Shown here: positions 42,943-51,753 of the stretch, in pieces | How the letters are laid out: each line of letters opens with the position of its first letter | Position numbering within the stretch: position 1 is the first letter of the stretch | Assembly: GCF_947500255.1 (NCBI RefSeq) | Contig: NZ_CANMRL010000002.1 | Location: 62,001 to 126,000, forward strand | DNA from: an uncultured Psychroserpens sp. | Lineage (GTDB): Bacteria > Bacteroidota > Bacteroidia > Flavobacteriales > Flavobacteriaceae | DNA: 64,000 nucleotides | Direction: 5' to 3' | The notes under the pieces: model-generated | Databases searched by the model: none | What the model was told of the DNA's origin: nothing | The model's input: the letters and a program-made list of their open reading frames with translations, nothing else | Translations under genes and position numbers: made by a program

Positions 42943-43500
42943 ATGAGCGACGAAAAAGATCTTATTTTAAAACTTCAGCATAAGGATGAAACAGCGCTAG
43001 GTCTTGTTTATGATAAATATTCAAGTGCGCTGTATGGTGTTATTATAAGAATATGTAAAGATGAAGATGTGGCAAAAAATCTATTACAAGATACATTTAT
43101 GACCATTTGGGAAAAATCTGAAAGCTATGATGTGAACAAAGGACGGTTTTATACTTGGGCCTACAGAATTGCTAAGAACAAAACGTTAAATTTTCTAAGA
43201 AAATCAGATAAGCTCATCCAAGTAGAAAATTTAAGTGTATATAAAGATAGAACAGAAGAAGAAACTGACATACTAGATTATTTAAAACTAAACGGTACGA
43301 TAAAACGCTTAGAACCTCATCACCAAAAAGCTATAGAATTGGTGTATTTTAACGGACTTACACATCGTGAAGCACATGAGGTAATGGATGTTCCCTTAGG
43401 AACGTTTAAATCTTACATAAAACAGGCAATAAAACAATTGCAGCAATCGTACTTAAAAATGGTAACGTTTTTGATGATCTTAATTGAAGTAATGAGATGA
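42943..43500 (+). CDS. Sigma-70 family (ECF-type, SigK-like) sigma factor
   Basis: The ATG at 42943 (MSDEKDLILKLQHKDE) matches the start of related sigma factors; an earlier ATG at 42892 would add 17 poorly typical residues. Region 2 reads YDKYSSALYGVIIRI, LLQDTFMTIWEKSESYD and GRFYTWAYRIAKN. Region 4 reads LEPHHQKAIELVYFNGLTHREAHEVMDVPLGTFKSYIKQA. The anti-sigma gene overlaps its last 4 bases (ATGA). Signals and target promoters are unknown. Confidence 0.93.
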   Translation: MSDEKDLILKLQHKDETALGLVYDKYSSALYGVIIRICKDEDVAKNLLQDTFMTIWEKSESYDVNKGRFYTWAYRIAKNKTLNFLRKSDKLIQVENLSVYKDRTEEETDILDYLKLNGTIKRLEPHHQKAIELVYFNGLTHREAHEVMDVPLGTFKSYIKQAIKQLQQSYLKMVTFLMILIEVMR

Positions 43501-44276
43501 TGGAAAAGACTTACATATTAGACAACGGATTATTAGAACTCTATGTGTTAGGAGAGCTGAATGCTGATGAACAAGCTCAGTTAGAAACTGCAATAGCTCA
43601 ACACCCTGAGCTAAAATTACAATTAGATACTATTGAAGCTAATTTTGAGAAAATGGCTTTAGAAAATGCTATAGATGCTCCAAAAGAGATCAAATCTAAT
43701 GTGTTAAATACTATTTCTAAATCATCAACTAAAACTGTTTCTATTGCACCACAAAAATCACTAAGACCTTATTTAAATATTGCAGCCAGTGTAGCTGCTT
43801 TGCTTTTTATTGGTTCTATTTACATGTTTAGTCAATTAAATAACACGAAAAAACAGTTGCAGCTTGTAGAACAAGAAAACAAAAAACTTAACAGCAACAT
43901 TGAGAACCTTAATAACTACCTCATGGAAACTAACAAGTGGTATGTTGCAATCAATGATCCTGATGTTCAAAAGTATGTATTAACTGGTAATGCATTAATG
44001 CCAGAAGCTACAGTAATAAGTTATGTTAACAATGAAAAAAAATCGGTTGTCATAAACACAAAATATTTGCCTAAGCTTGATGATGAACATGATTATCAAA
44101 TGTGGGCCGATGTTGAAGGCGAAATGATAAATATGGGTGTTATTGATAAAGACAAGGACATGCTAGCCATGAATTATATCGATAATGCTGAATCTTTGAA
44201 TATTACCATAGAACCTGCAGGAGGAAATGATCATCCAACAGTATCCCAACTCATCACAAATATTTATCTAAACTAA
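43497..44276 (+). CDS. RskA-like membrane anti-sigma factor
   Basis: A 259-residue protein. The cytoplasmic part (1-90) has the anti-sigma pattern LLELYVLGELNADEQAQLE. One membrane helix follows (about 93-111, YLNIAASVAALLFIGSIYM). The outer domain is a coiled coil (NTKKQLQLVEQENKKLNSN) followed by the RskA C-terminal fold (YQMWADVEGEMINMGVID, LNITIEPAGGND). It holds the sigma factor at the membrane until a signal, probably proteolysis, frees it. Translation is coupled to the sigma gene. Confidence 0.9.
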   Translation: MMEKTYILDNGLLELYVLGELNADEQAQLETAIAQHPELKLQLDTIEANFEKMALENAIDAPKEIKSNVLNTISKSSTKTVSIAPQKSLRPYLNIAASVAALLFIGSIYMFSQLNNTKKQLQLVEQENKKLNSNIENLNNYLMETNKWYVAINDPDVQKYVLTGNALMPEATVISYVNNEKKSVVINTKYLPKLDDEHDYQMWADVEGEMINMGVIDKDKDMLAMNYIDNAESLNITIEPAGGNDHPTVSQLITNIYLN

Positions 44277-44303
44277 ATAACTAGAAGCCTTCCCTAACCA
44301 ACT

Positions 44304-45269
44304 ATGACTAGAGTTACTAAAGCTGTATTTTATCTTTTTATGATGTTATGTTTTATCAATTGCAGCAACTCTTCTGAAAAAAACAGTGCGACTTTAACGT
44401 TGCATTTTGAAGATATAGATAACTTTTGGAAAGCCTATGACAAAGCAAAATGCTTTAAAAACAATGCTGATCGTACCGAAGTATTACAGGAAGAATATAT
44501 AGACAAAGGAAGTAAAGGGTTACAATTATTGATTAAAAAAGATCAACTTACTGCTGCAGATTTCGCAACATTTATCAAGGACACTATCTTTTATAATTCT
44601 ATTAGATCTGTGACACTAAATGCTAAAAATGACAGTGAGAAAATTAGAAAACATTTAAAATCTTTTGAACACACCTACCCTAAAGCTCAATTTAATGACA
44701 TTTACTTTGTAGTTGGTCAATTTAAGCGTGCTGGAACTGTTATAGAAAATACGATGATCATAGAAATTGAGAAAAATGCTGTTAGTTCTATGACTGATTC
44801 TGAATTCCTATTCAACAAAGATCAATTAAAAAATCTTAATGATTATGCATCTCTTATTCCGCTTATTGTTCATGAACAAGTGCACGTAAATCAAAAAAAT
44901 ATAAATACTAAAAATTTATTATCTAAGTCTATATGTGAAGGCTCAGCAGATTTTTTAATGCACTTGCAAACAGGAAAATTTCCACTTACCTTACAAGAAA
45001 CTTATAGCTATGGTGAATCAAATGAAGCTGAATTATGGATAAAATTCCAAACAGATCTTAATCGAAATTTTAAGCATATAAAAACCAACTGGTTTTACAA
45101 TTATGACAGAGATGACATTCCTCCAGATCTAGGGTATTTTATAGGGTTTAAAATTTGTGAAACATATTATAACCAGTCCGAAAACAAAGAAAAGGCTATA
45201 GAGTTTATGTTAGACATTAGCAATAGTGAAAAACTCTTAGAATTAAGTGGCTATAAAGGAGGATTGTGA
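44304..45269 (+). CDS. Lipoprotein with HExxH motif, DUF2268-like putative zinc protease
   Basis: A 321-residue lipoprotein (lipobox Cys20 in CFINC). The central motif IPLIVHEQVHVNQ gives His190, Glu191 and His194, and CEGSADFLMHL downstream supplies a likely third zinc ligand (Glu). YFIGFKICETYY near the C-terminus fits the DUF2268 group of predicted zinc proteases. It begins 27 bp after the anti-sigma gene and lies before a terminator, so it is probably the third gene of that operon. Function in the pathway is not known. Confidence 0.75.
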   Translation: MTRVTKAVFYLFMMLCFINCSNSSEKNSATLTLHFEDIDNFWKAYDKAKCFKNNADRTEVLQEEYIDKGSKGLQLLIKKDQLTAADFATFIKDTIFYNSIRSVTLNAKNDSEKIRKHLKSFEHTYPKAQFNDIYFVVGQFKRAGTVIENTMIIEIEKNAVSSMTDSEFLFNKDQLKNLNDYASLIPLIVHEQVHVNQKNINTKNLLSKSICEGSADFLMHLQTGKFPLTLQETYSYGESNEAELWIKFQTDLNRNFKHIKTNWFYNYDRDDIPPDLGYFIGFKICETYYNQSENKEKAIEFMLDISNSEKLLELSGYKGGL

Positions 45270-45271
45270 TA

Positions 45272-45306
45272 AAAAAAGCACAGATATAGTACATCTGTAC
45301 TTTTTT
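45272..45306. terminator. Bidirectional terminator
   Basis: AAAAAAG and ACAGAT (45272-45285) pair with ATCTGT and CTTTTTT (45293-45306) across one C-A mismatch, loop of 7. It separates the sigma operon from the convergent tonB gene. Confidence 0.75.
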
Positions 45307-45317
45307 ATACTTTAATT

Positions 45318-46046
45318 TTATTCTTCCAATACAAAGCTAATCGGTATACTATAAGGGACCTTTACTGCCATACCTCGTTGCTTACCTGGCGTCATTTTTG
45401 GCAGAAGACTAATAATACGCTCTGCTTCAGTTTCTAATATTTTATCTGGGCCTCTAGATTTGATTCCAGTCACCTTTCCTGTTTTATCAATCATAAAAAT
45501 CACATGCACTCTACCATGCATTCCTAAATCCATAGCAGTTTGAGGATACTTAAAATGTTTTTTGATATGTTCTTGAATTGATTTTTGGAAGCATGCCTTT
45601 TTTTCTGCTTTGGTTCCATTTTCACAACCAGGATAAACAGGAATGTCTTCAATTACAGCAAAAGGAACTTCTATATCTTCTTCTACCTCTTCTACCTCAA
45701 CTTCGTCTTCTGATGCTATATATTCTACGATGTCTGTTTGACTCACTTCACTGCTTTCAATAATTGTTTCTTCAATTTCAACAACATCTTCAACAATTTT
45801 AATTTCTTGAGGAACCATTGCTGGCGGTGGCGGTGGTGGCGGTGGTGGCACATTGAGGTTGACTATTGAAATATCTTCATCAATAAAATTGTCTACTTGA
45901 ACAATATCATTTAATTGTACATCTCTCTTATAAGATTTATGTTCAAATAAAAGATACGTTGATAACAGCATTAAATTTAAGCCTATGGCGAAATAGAGAC
46001 TACTATTTCTACCGATATCAACTTTTGGATTTTTCTTGGCTTTCAT
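45318..46046 (-). CDS. Energy transducer TonB-like protein
   Basis: A 242-residue inner-membrane protein. One N-terminal helix (YFAIGLNLMLLSTYLLF) is followed by a linker with a run of nine prolines and a long Glu/Val-rich stretch (VEVEEVEEDIEVPF). The C-terminal TonB fold follows (YPQTAMDLGMHGRVHVIFMI, GKVTGIKSRGPDK, VPYSIPISFVLE). It transmits proton-motive force to outer-membrane receptors. The receptor gene upstream, 86 bp away, is an obvious partner. The usual ExbB/ExbD genes are not in the window. Confidence 0.92.
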   Translation of the reverse strand: MKAKKNPKVDIGRNSSLYFAIGLNLMLLSTYLLFEHKSYKRDVQLNDIVQVDNFIDEDISIVNLNVPPPPPPPPPAMVPQEIKIVEDVVEIEETIIESSEVSQTDIVEYIASEDEVEVEEVEEDIEVPFAVIEDIPVYPGCENGTKAEKKACFQKSIQEHIKKHFKYPQTAMDLGMHGRVHVIFMIDKTGKVTGIKSRGPDKILETEAERIISLLPKMTPGKQRGMAVKVPYSIPISFVLEE

Positions 46047-46096
46047 GATACTAGTGTTTTACCTAAGTAAATTACATCAATACTAGCACAAAAAGA

Positions 46097-46110
46097 ATGA
46101 CAAATGTCAT
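46097..46110. promoter_or_regulatory. Dyad ATGACA-AA-TGTCAT upstream of tonB
   Basis: A perfect 6-2-6 inverted repeat lies in the 86-bp space between the receptor gene and tonB. It is 51 bp upstream of the tonB start and about 11 bp beyond a weak -7 match (minus-strand TAGTATTG, 46078-46085). Operator function is inference. Confidence 0.35.
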
Positions 46111-46132
46111 GTTTGAAAAACCCTAAATCACT

Positions 46133-48283
46133 TTATAAATTATCCAATTGGTTATCACTTCCATCTTCACTAATAGTCCAAAAGAAGCCTACAAAAAAGA
46201 ATTGATCTTGTGCAGGACGCAATGCACGTCTATTAAAAACACCATTCATATTTGGCGTATTCGCATATTGATAACCATTAATGTTTTTAAATCCGAAAAC
46301 ATTATTTATAGAAAAGTATAGAATTTTCTGTTGACTCAAAAGATAAGCCCAATTCAAGCTTACACTATTAAAGCTTTTAGTTTTTTCTCCTAAAAAATCA
46401 TTAGTATTTGGGTTCGTATAGGGTCTACCAGAACCAAAAGTATAACTAAAGCCTACCTGACTTTTCCAATCCTCAATCCAGTATTTTGCTACGGCCGAAA
46501 AATTATGTGTATTTGCAAAATTTGGTTGCGCTTTAGTTGGATAATTACGATAATTACGTTCTGTATCCAAGTAAGAATAGCTTACCCAATAATCTGTGTT
46601 CTTGATGCTTTTATTATCTCTCCAAAAAATATCTAAGCCTTGCGCAAAACCCGAACCAGAATTATTAAAGTTAGAATCGAAACCTTCAAATTCGGTATCA
46701 AATTTTACAAGGTTATCATATTCCTTTCTATAGGCTTCTGCTCTAAATATTCGTCCATCATTGACAAACTGATAATTCAAAATGTAATGTTTAGTGTTTT
46801 GGGTTTCCACTTCTGAATTGAATTTTAAAATTTCATTGTTAGCATTTTGATAGAAACTTCCGTAAGCAATAGATAGTTGTCCGTTTTCTGATGTTTTATA
46901 AGCAATTGAAGCTCTAGGTGCTATTTTGAATTCATCAGACAATGCATAACGATCTGCTCGCACACCAATTTTCATTGCGAAATCCTTACTAAAGATGATA
47001 TCCGATTCTGCAAAAGCAGCTGTATTATTATTGTTGAATCCATAAGATCCATTAAAAGTTTCGCCATTAAAGGTTTCATCAAAATCTGTAATAAAATGTT
47101 CTATACCAAAGTTTAATTTAAATCTACTATTAAAGCGTTTTTTGAGCTTTAACTTAAAGTGCGCTGAATTTTCATCATCTTCAATATCACTATCCATAAC
47201 CGTAATATCTGTTTTAGCGATGGTATAGCTTAAACCTGAAAGCAATGACCAGCCATTCCCTAAAACACCTTGATACGACGTATTGGCATAGAAATTTCTA
47301 TTGTTTAATTTAAAACGTAAGCCTTCACTTAAATTTATATCTTCCTGAGTTAAATCGAAATTTGAGGTGTCAAAAGCTGCATAAAACTTTAACATACCAC
47401 TGTTGAACTTTTGACGAAATACGGCTTCCCCTTGAGCACCTTCATATGGTTTCTCCCAATCGTTACGATCATCAAACAAAGCTATATAAGGTGCCAAATT
47501 AATGTACGACGCATTAACACTCAATGAGGTTTTGTCCCATTTTTTGGTATGACCAAGACTTCCTCCAACACTCATGATACCAATATCTGTTTTCTGTTGA
47601 TCGGGTTCGTCAATTGTATTTAATAAGAGTACACTTGACAGTGCATTTCCATATTCGGCAGAATAACCACCTGTTGAAAATGTAATACCGTCAAACAAAA
47701 ATGGAGAGTAACGACCACGTGTTGGTGTATTATTTGCTGTTGGTGTATAAGGTGTAAACACACGAATACCATCTATAAAAATTTGTGTTTCGTTAGCATC
47801 ACCTCCTCTTACAAACAAACGTCCATCTTCGGCAACTGTTGATGTACCTGGTAGTGTTTGTAACGCACCAACAAAATCACCCAGAGCACTTGCTGTGGTT
47901 ACAACATCTAATGAATTAAGTACAGATACCTTACTATTATCATTAGCTTCAAATGTTCCTGCTGAAATTACCACAGCATCCAAAGCTTCCATATCTTCAT
48001 TAAGTTTAATTTGCAGGTTCTTAAGTGTTGAAACATCACCAATAATTGTTTTGGTTTCGTAGGATAAAAAAGAAATAATTAAAGTTTGTGAGCCTGTTTC
48101 TTCGGAAGTGAAACTAAAATTGCCTTTATCGTCTGTAGTATCTCCGTCGTAGGTTCCATCTAGATAAACATTAGCGCCAGTAATAGGCAGGTTTTTAGAG
48201 TCGGTTACTTTTCCGCTTATCGTTGTTTGTGCAGATAGTACTGATGAAAATAGGATGGTTAAAAGTGTTACTAAATTCTTCAT
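46133..48283 (-). CDS. TonB-dependent outer membrane receptor
   Basis: A 716-residue receptor. The signal peptide ends at VLSAQ. A CarboxypepD_reg-like domain (about 20-105: TISGKVTDSKNLPITGANVY) precedes the plug (about 115-235: GTSTVAEDGRLFVRGGDANE, IFIDGIRVFTPY, GGYSAEYGNALSSVLLL). The barrel runs to the C-terminal Phe-rich FFFVGFFWTISED. No TonB-box-like or T9SS feature decides the ligand; no siderophore or vitamin motif is evident. It is followed by tonB. Confidence 0.93.
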   Translation of the reverse strand: MKNLVTLLTILFSSVLSAQTTISGKVTDSKNLPITGANVYLDGTYDGDTTDDKGNFSFTSEETGSQTLIISFLSYETKTIIGDVSTLKNLQIKLNEDMEALDAVVISAGTFEANDNSKVSVLNSLDVVTTASALGDFVGALQTLPGTSTVAEDGRLFVRGGDANETQIFIDGIRVFTPYTPTANNTPTRGRYSPFLFDGITFSTGGYSAEYGNALSSVLLLNTIDEPDQQKTDIGIMSVGGSLGHTKKWDKTSLSVNASYINLAPYIALFDDRNDWEKPYEGAQGEAVFRQKFNSGMLKFYAAFDTSNFDLTQEDINLSEGLRFKLNNRNFYANTSYQGVLGNGWSLLSGLSYTIAKTDITVMDSDIEDDENSAHFKLKLKKRFNSRFKLNFGIEHFITDFDETFNGETFNGSYGFNNNNTAAFAESDIIFSKDFAMKIGVRADRYALSDEFKIAPRASIAYKTSENGQLSIAYGSFYQNANNEILKFNSEVETQNTKHYILNYQFVNDGRIFRAEAYRKEYDNLVKFDTEFEGFDSNFNNSGSGFAQGLDIFWRDNKSIKNTDYWVSYSYLDTERNYRNYPTKAQPNFANTHNFSAVAKYWIEDWKSQVGFSYTFGSGRPYTNPNTNDFLGEKTKSFNSVSLNWAYLLSQQKILYFSINNVFGFKNINGYQYANTPNMNGVFNRRALRPAQDQFFFVGFFWTISEDGSDNQLDNL

Positions 48284-48395
48284 TGGTTGATGATTTTAAC
48301 TGTTTGTTTTTTGATTGATAGGTCAAAGATGTAAAAGAAGGCCCTCTACAAAAATTCTATTTGACCGAATTGTTAAAAATCAGTACTGAATTGCA

Positions 48396-48403
48396 TATTT
48401 TTG
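48396..48403 (+). promoter_or_regulatory. -7 element TATTTTTG of the YhhN-family gene
   Basis: TATTTTTG lies 22 bp before the ATG at 48426. A possible TTG at 48370-48372 is 23 bp upstream, slightly too far. A divergent candidate for the receptor gene (minus-strand CATCTTTG, 48324-48331) lies in the same intergenic region. Confidence 0.55.
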
Positions 48404-48425
48404 AAACCTGATCAATTCAACATAC

Positions 48426-49112
48426 ATGTTTACACTTTCAAAGTCTGAGAAAACTTTTAGTCTCATTTTTGCTTTTATTGTTATTGCCGAATTAATTACA
48501 GCCGCTTCTCAAGCCTATATAAAATGGCATTATCTCTTCAAGCCTGCAATTGTTATATCTCTATTGGTTTTCTTTTGGAAAAAGAGTAAAACACTTCATA
48601 CTAAGCTTAGACTTTTTGTAGCATTAGCATTGGTCTGTTCGCTTATTGGTGATGTACTACTCATGTTTGTTGAGCTATCTCCTAACTATTTTCTATTTGG
48701 GTTAGTATCGTTTTTAATGGCTCACATTATGTATGTTATTGTTTTTTTGCATCACAGAAATAAAACATTGAAACCTTTAGGGTTTGTGTCTGTTTTGTTG
48801 CTATATGCAATTAGTTTATTCTATTTATTGAAAGACGGTTTAAATGACATGCTAATTCCAGTAATCGTTTATATGTTAGTAATTTTAAGTATGTCTACCG
48901 CTGCCTATTTACGACAAAAGAAGGTATCACGAATTAGTTTTATACTTGTATTTATAGGAGCACTACTATTTATGATGTCTGATAGTCTTTTAGCATTAAA
49001 TAAGTTTTATACACCTCTAGCATATTCGAATATAAGTATCATACTTACGTATGCCTTGGCACAATATTGTATAGTTATTGGGCTATTGAAATTATCACAA
49101 ACATCGCGTTAA
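48426..49112 (+). CDS. YhhN/TMEM86-family membrane protein (lysoplasmalogenase-like)
   Basis: A 228-residue protein with about eight helices throughout (for example LIFAFIVIAELITAAS, FKPAIVISLLVFFW, FVALALVCSLIGDVLLM). The family's acidic motif is seen in SLIGDVLLMF (Asp in helix 3) and in MMSDSLLALNKF (Asp in helix 7). Eukaryotic members hydrolyse the vinyl-ether bond of lysoplasmalogens; the bacterial substrate is unsettled. Single gene with its own promoter and terminator. Confidence 0.85.
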   Translation: MFTLSKSEKTFSLIFAFIVIAELITAASQAYIKWHYLFKPAIVISLLVFFWKKSKTLHTKLRLFVALALVCSLIGDVLLMFVELSPNYFLFGLVSFLMAHIMYVIVFLHHRNKTLKPLGFVSVLLLYAISLFYLLKDGLNDMLIPVIVYMLVILSMSTAAYLRQKKVSRISFILVFIGALLFMMSDSLLALNKFYTPLAYSNISIILTYALAQYCIVIGLLKLSQTSR

Positions 49113-49134
49113 GGATGGAAACGTCATCCTTTTG
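49111..49134 (+). terminator. Terminator overlapping the YhhN stop codon
   Basis: AAGGATG (49111-49117) pairs with CATCCTT (49125-49131), followed by a T-run. The first stem base lies inside the TAA stop. A second 7-2-7 inverted repeat (49129-49144) overlaps its downstream arm. Confidence 0.65.
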
Positions 49135-49202
49135 TTTACAAAAGATATAGTGTACAGCCTGACCGACTGTAACCTAAGTGAAAGTTGGTAACGCCCTAAT
49201 TA

Positions 49203-50474
49203 TTACTTTTTAAATGGTCGTATGATAAGCCTTGCTGCCTTATCAAAATTAATGTAGTTATATGTCCAATTAAAAAATACAATCACACGGTTTCTAAAAC
49301 CTACTAAGGACATAAGGTGAATGAACATCCAAATAAACCAAGCAAAAAACCCACCAAATTTAAAGTGTTTGAGATCAACTACTGCTTTATTTCTTCCTAT
49401 GGTAGCCATAGAACCTTTATCATTGTAAGTAAATGGTTTTAGCTCCTTATTGTGAATTAATTTGATAAGGTTTTTACCCAATAGTTTTCCTTGTTGTATA
49501 GCAGGTTGTGCTACTTGCGGATGACCACTTGGATAGTTTTCGGTGGTCATAAATGCAATATCTCCCAATGCAAAAACATTTTGATACCCTTCTATTTGAT
49601 TAAAGCGATTCACTTTATATCTGTTCGTTCTCTCTAATAATGAAGACGCATTGAGCCCTAATACTGGTGATCCTGTAACGCCTGCAGCCCAAATTAAGGT
49701 TTCGGTATGTAAAACCAGATCAGAATTGGTGATCACTGTTTTTCCATCGTAATCTTTAACAAATGTATTGGTGTGCACATTAACACCTAAACCCTTGAGA
49801 AATGCTTCTGATTTTTTTGAAGCATGCTCGCTCATTGGCGGTAAAACCCTATTGGCGCCTTCCAATAGATGAATTTGCATATCCTTACTATCTAAATCGC
49901 GATAATCTCTAGGAAGAATATGGTTTTTGAGCTCTGCAATAGCACCTGCCAACTCTACTCCTGTTGGACCTCCTCCTACAATTACAAAGTTTAAGAATGC
50001 ATTGCGCTCTTCTTTAGTATTAGCAATAGCTGCTTTCTCCAAATTTTGTAAGATCAAACTTCTAATGTTTAGCGCTTGAGGCACACTTTTCATTGGCATA
50101 CTATTGGTTTCAATAGATGCATTTCCAAAATAATTGGTTTTAGTCCCAGTAGCAATAACAAGATAATCATAACTAAGTACACCTATACTTGTTTCAACTT
50201 CATTCTTTTCGGCATGAATATGCTTGACCTCTGCTAGTCTAAAAAAAGAGTTTTTATGTTTTTTAATTATTTTTCTTAGAGGATAAGCTATAGAATCTGG
50301 TTCTAAACCAGAACTTGATACTTGATATAATAAAGGTTGAAATGTATGATAATTGTGTTTATCTAATAGTACAACTTGTACATCTTTATTAGCGAGAGTT
50401 TTAGCTAAATTTACACCTGCAAAACCACCACCAATAATAACCACTCGCGGTAGTTTTGAATTGGGAATATTCAT
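49203..50474 (-). CDS. Type II NADH dehydrogenase-like FAD oxidoreductase
   Basis: A 423-residue NDH-2-type flavoprotein. FAD-binding GGGFAGVNLA at the N-terminus, NAD-binding VIVGGGPTGVELAGA, and FALGDIAFM near residue 305 are the three expected motifs; YHTFQPLLYQVSSSGL is typical of NDH-2. Near the C-terminus an amphipathic hydrophobic helix pair (FFAWFIWMFIHLMSL) would hold it on the inner membrane. It oxidises NADH and reduces quinone without pumping protons. Monocistronic. Confidence 0.93.
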   Translation of the reverse strand: MNIPNSKLPRVVIIGGGFAGVNLAKTLANKDVQVVLLDKHNYHTFQPLLYQVSSSGLEPDSIAYPLRKIIKKHKNSFFRLAEVKHIHAEKNEVETSIGVLSYDYLVIATGTKTNYFGNASIETNSMPMKSVPQALNIRSLILQNLEKAAIANTKEERNAFLNFVIVGGGPTGVELAGAIAELKNHILPRDYRDLDSKDMQIHLLEGANRVLPPMSEHASKKSEAFLKGLGVNVHTNTFVKDYDGKTVITNSDLVLHTETLIWAAGVTGSPVLGLNASSLLERTNRYKVNRFNQIEGYQNVFALGDIAFMTTENYPSGHPQVAQPAIQQGKLLGKNLIKLIHNKELKPFTYNDKGSMATIGRNKAVVDLKHFKFGGFFAWFIWMFIHLMSLVGFRNRVIVFFNWTYNYINFDKAARLIIRPFKK

Positions 50475-50501
50475 AAGAAATGGCTCTTAAAATAATAGTT
50501 A

Positions 50502-50509
50502 CAAAGGTA
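50502..50509 (-). promoter_or_regulatory. -7 element TACCTTTG of the NDH-2 gene
   Basis: Minus-strand TACCTTTG fits TAnnTTTG exactly and lies 28 bp before the start codon. The -33 element is unclear. Confidence 0.6.
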
Positions 50510-50610
50510 CGATATAACGGCGTTAAAAACTTATTTTTGAATTAATGTTTAACACAGTTGTAACAATTTAAATTTTATGACTACATATAGTTAACTAACT
50601 GATCAATAAT

Positions 50611-51105
50611 TTGAATAAAGAACTCGAACATAGTTTTGTTGAATTGCTTGAAAAGCATCAGAACATTGTACATAAAGTATGTCGATTATATACAAATAAT
50701 CAAGATGCGCACAATGATTTGTTTCAAGAGATCACCATACAGTTATGGAAAGCATACCCTAAATTTCGAGGTGATGCCAAATTTAGTACATGGATGTACC
50801 GTGTGGGATTAAATACGGCTATCACTTTATATAGAAAATCAAAGCGCAGTATTGCTACTCAAGGGTTTGAATCGGTTTCTTTTAAAATAAAATCGGAAGA
50901 TTATGATGACACCGAAGAACAACAACTCAAGTTATTGTACAAAGCAGTGCACCAATTAAATGATATTGAAAAAGCATTGGTCTTTTTATATTTAGAAGAC
51001 AAAAATTACAGTGAGATAAGTGAAACCCTAGGTATAACTGAAGTTAATGCACGTGTGAAAATGAATAGGGTGAAGAAAAAATTAAAAACAATATTAAATC
51101 CGTAA
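50611..51105 (+). CDS. ECF-type RNA polymerase sigma factor
   Basis: A 164-residue sigma factor. Region 2 reads HKVCRLYTNNQDAHNDLFQ, EITIQLWKAYPKF and STWMYRVGLNTAITLYRK. Region 4 reads LNDIEKALVFLYLEDKNYSEISETLGITEVNARVKMNR. The start codon is TTG (50611); no in-frame ATG without an intervening stop exists upstream, and the protein is complete with this start. The next gene, 4 bp on, encodes a membrane protein that may be its anti-sigma partner. Confidence 0.9.
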   Translation: MNKELEHSFVELLEKHQNIVHKVCRLYTNNQDAHNDLFQEITIQLWKAYPKFRGDAKFSTWMYRVGLNTAITLYRKSKRSIATQGFESVSFKIKSEDYDDTEEQQLKLLYKAVHQLNDIEKALVFLYLEDKNYSEISETLGITEVNARVKMNRVKKKLKTILNP

Positions 51106-51109
51106 CATT

Positions 51110-51751
51110 ATGGATGAATTAGATCTATTAAAAAAGGATTGGCAGAAACAAGAGTCTGCTTACCCAAAGTTGACGTATAATGAGCTCTATAAGATGATTC
51201 TTCAAAAATCGTCTTCCATTGTAAAATGGATATTCATTATAAGTATTCTAGAGTTTATATTTTGGCTATTTATGGCCATTGGATTAAAAGCCTCTGGTAT
51301 TAATAAAGACTACGAAGGTCTACAATCTGATACTGGTTTTATCATTCTTAGCATTATTTCTTACACAATTCTGGCCTATTTCTTCTATCGCTTTTATATG
51401 AACTATAAAACGATAAATACTACTGATAATGCCAAAACACTCATGGAAAATATTTTAAAGACCAGACGTACGGTAAAACAATATGTTGGTTTTAATTTAG
51501 CTGTATTAGTTATAGGTGTGGCCTATATGATGCCATATGCATTAAATCATGATGAATCTACACGCGCACTTATTGAAACTGCTCAAGCAAATGGTGATAT
51601 TTTGAAATATTATGTTGGTGTTGCCATAGTGACATTAATCGCATTAGTTATTGCGATTGGTATACTGTTATTATTCTATTGGCTTATTTATGGGCTTCTA
51701 TTGCGCAGTCTCAATAGAAATTACAAGGAACTCAAAAAACTGGAGGTCTAA
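51110..51751 (+). CDS. Membrane protein following the sigma factor, possible anti-sigma factor
   Basis: A 213-residue protein. The cytoplasmic N-terminus (MDELDLLKKDWQKQESAYPK, about 38 residues) precedes four helices: VKWIFIISILEFIFWLFMA, FIILSIISYTILAYFFY, FNLAVLVIGVAYMMPYAL and VAIVTLIALVIAIGILLLF. The layout (short amphipathic cytoplasmic head, membrane anchor, adjacent to an ECF gene with a 4-bp gap) fits a non-classical anti-sigma factor; no zinc-binding ZAS motif is present. The function is inferred from position only. Confidence 0.65.
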   Translation: MDELDLLKKDWQKQESAYPKLTYNELYKMILQKSSSIVKWIFIISILEFIFWLFMAIGLKASGINKDYEGLQSDTGFIILSIISYTILAYFFYRFYMNYKTINTTDNAKTLMENILKTRRTVKQYVGFNLAVLVIGVAYMMPYALNHDESTRALIETAQANGDILKYYVGVAIVTLIALVIAIGILLLFYWLIYGLLLRSLNRNYKELKKLEV

Positions 51752-51753
51752 AT

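Noticed and set aside
49145-49202. Possible small RNA gene in the space after the YhhN terminator
   Set aside because: No tRNA-like cloverleaf or promoter was seen; it is short spacer before the convergent NDH-2 gene end.
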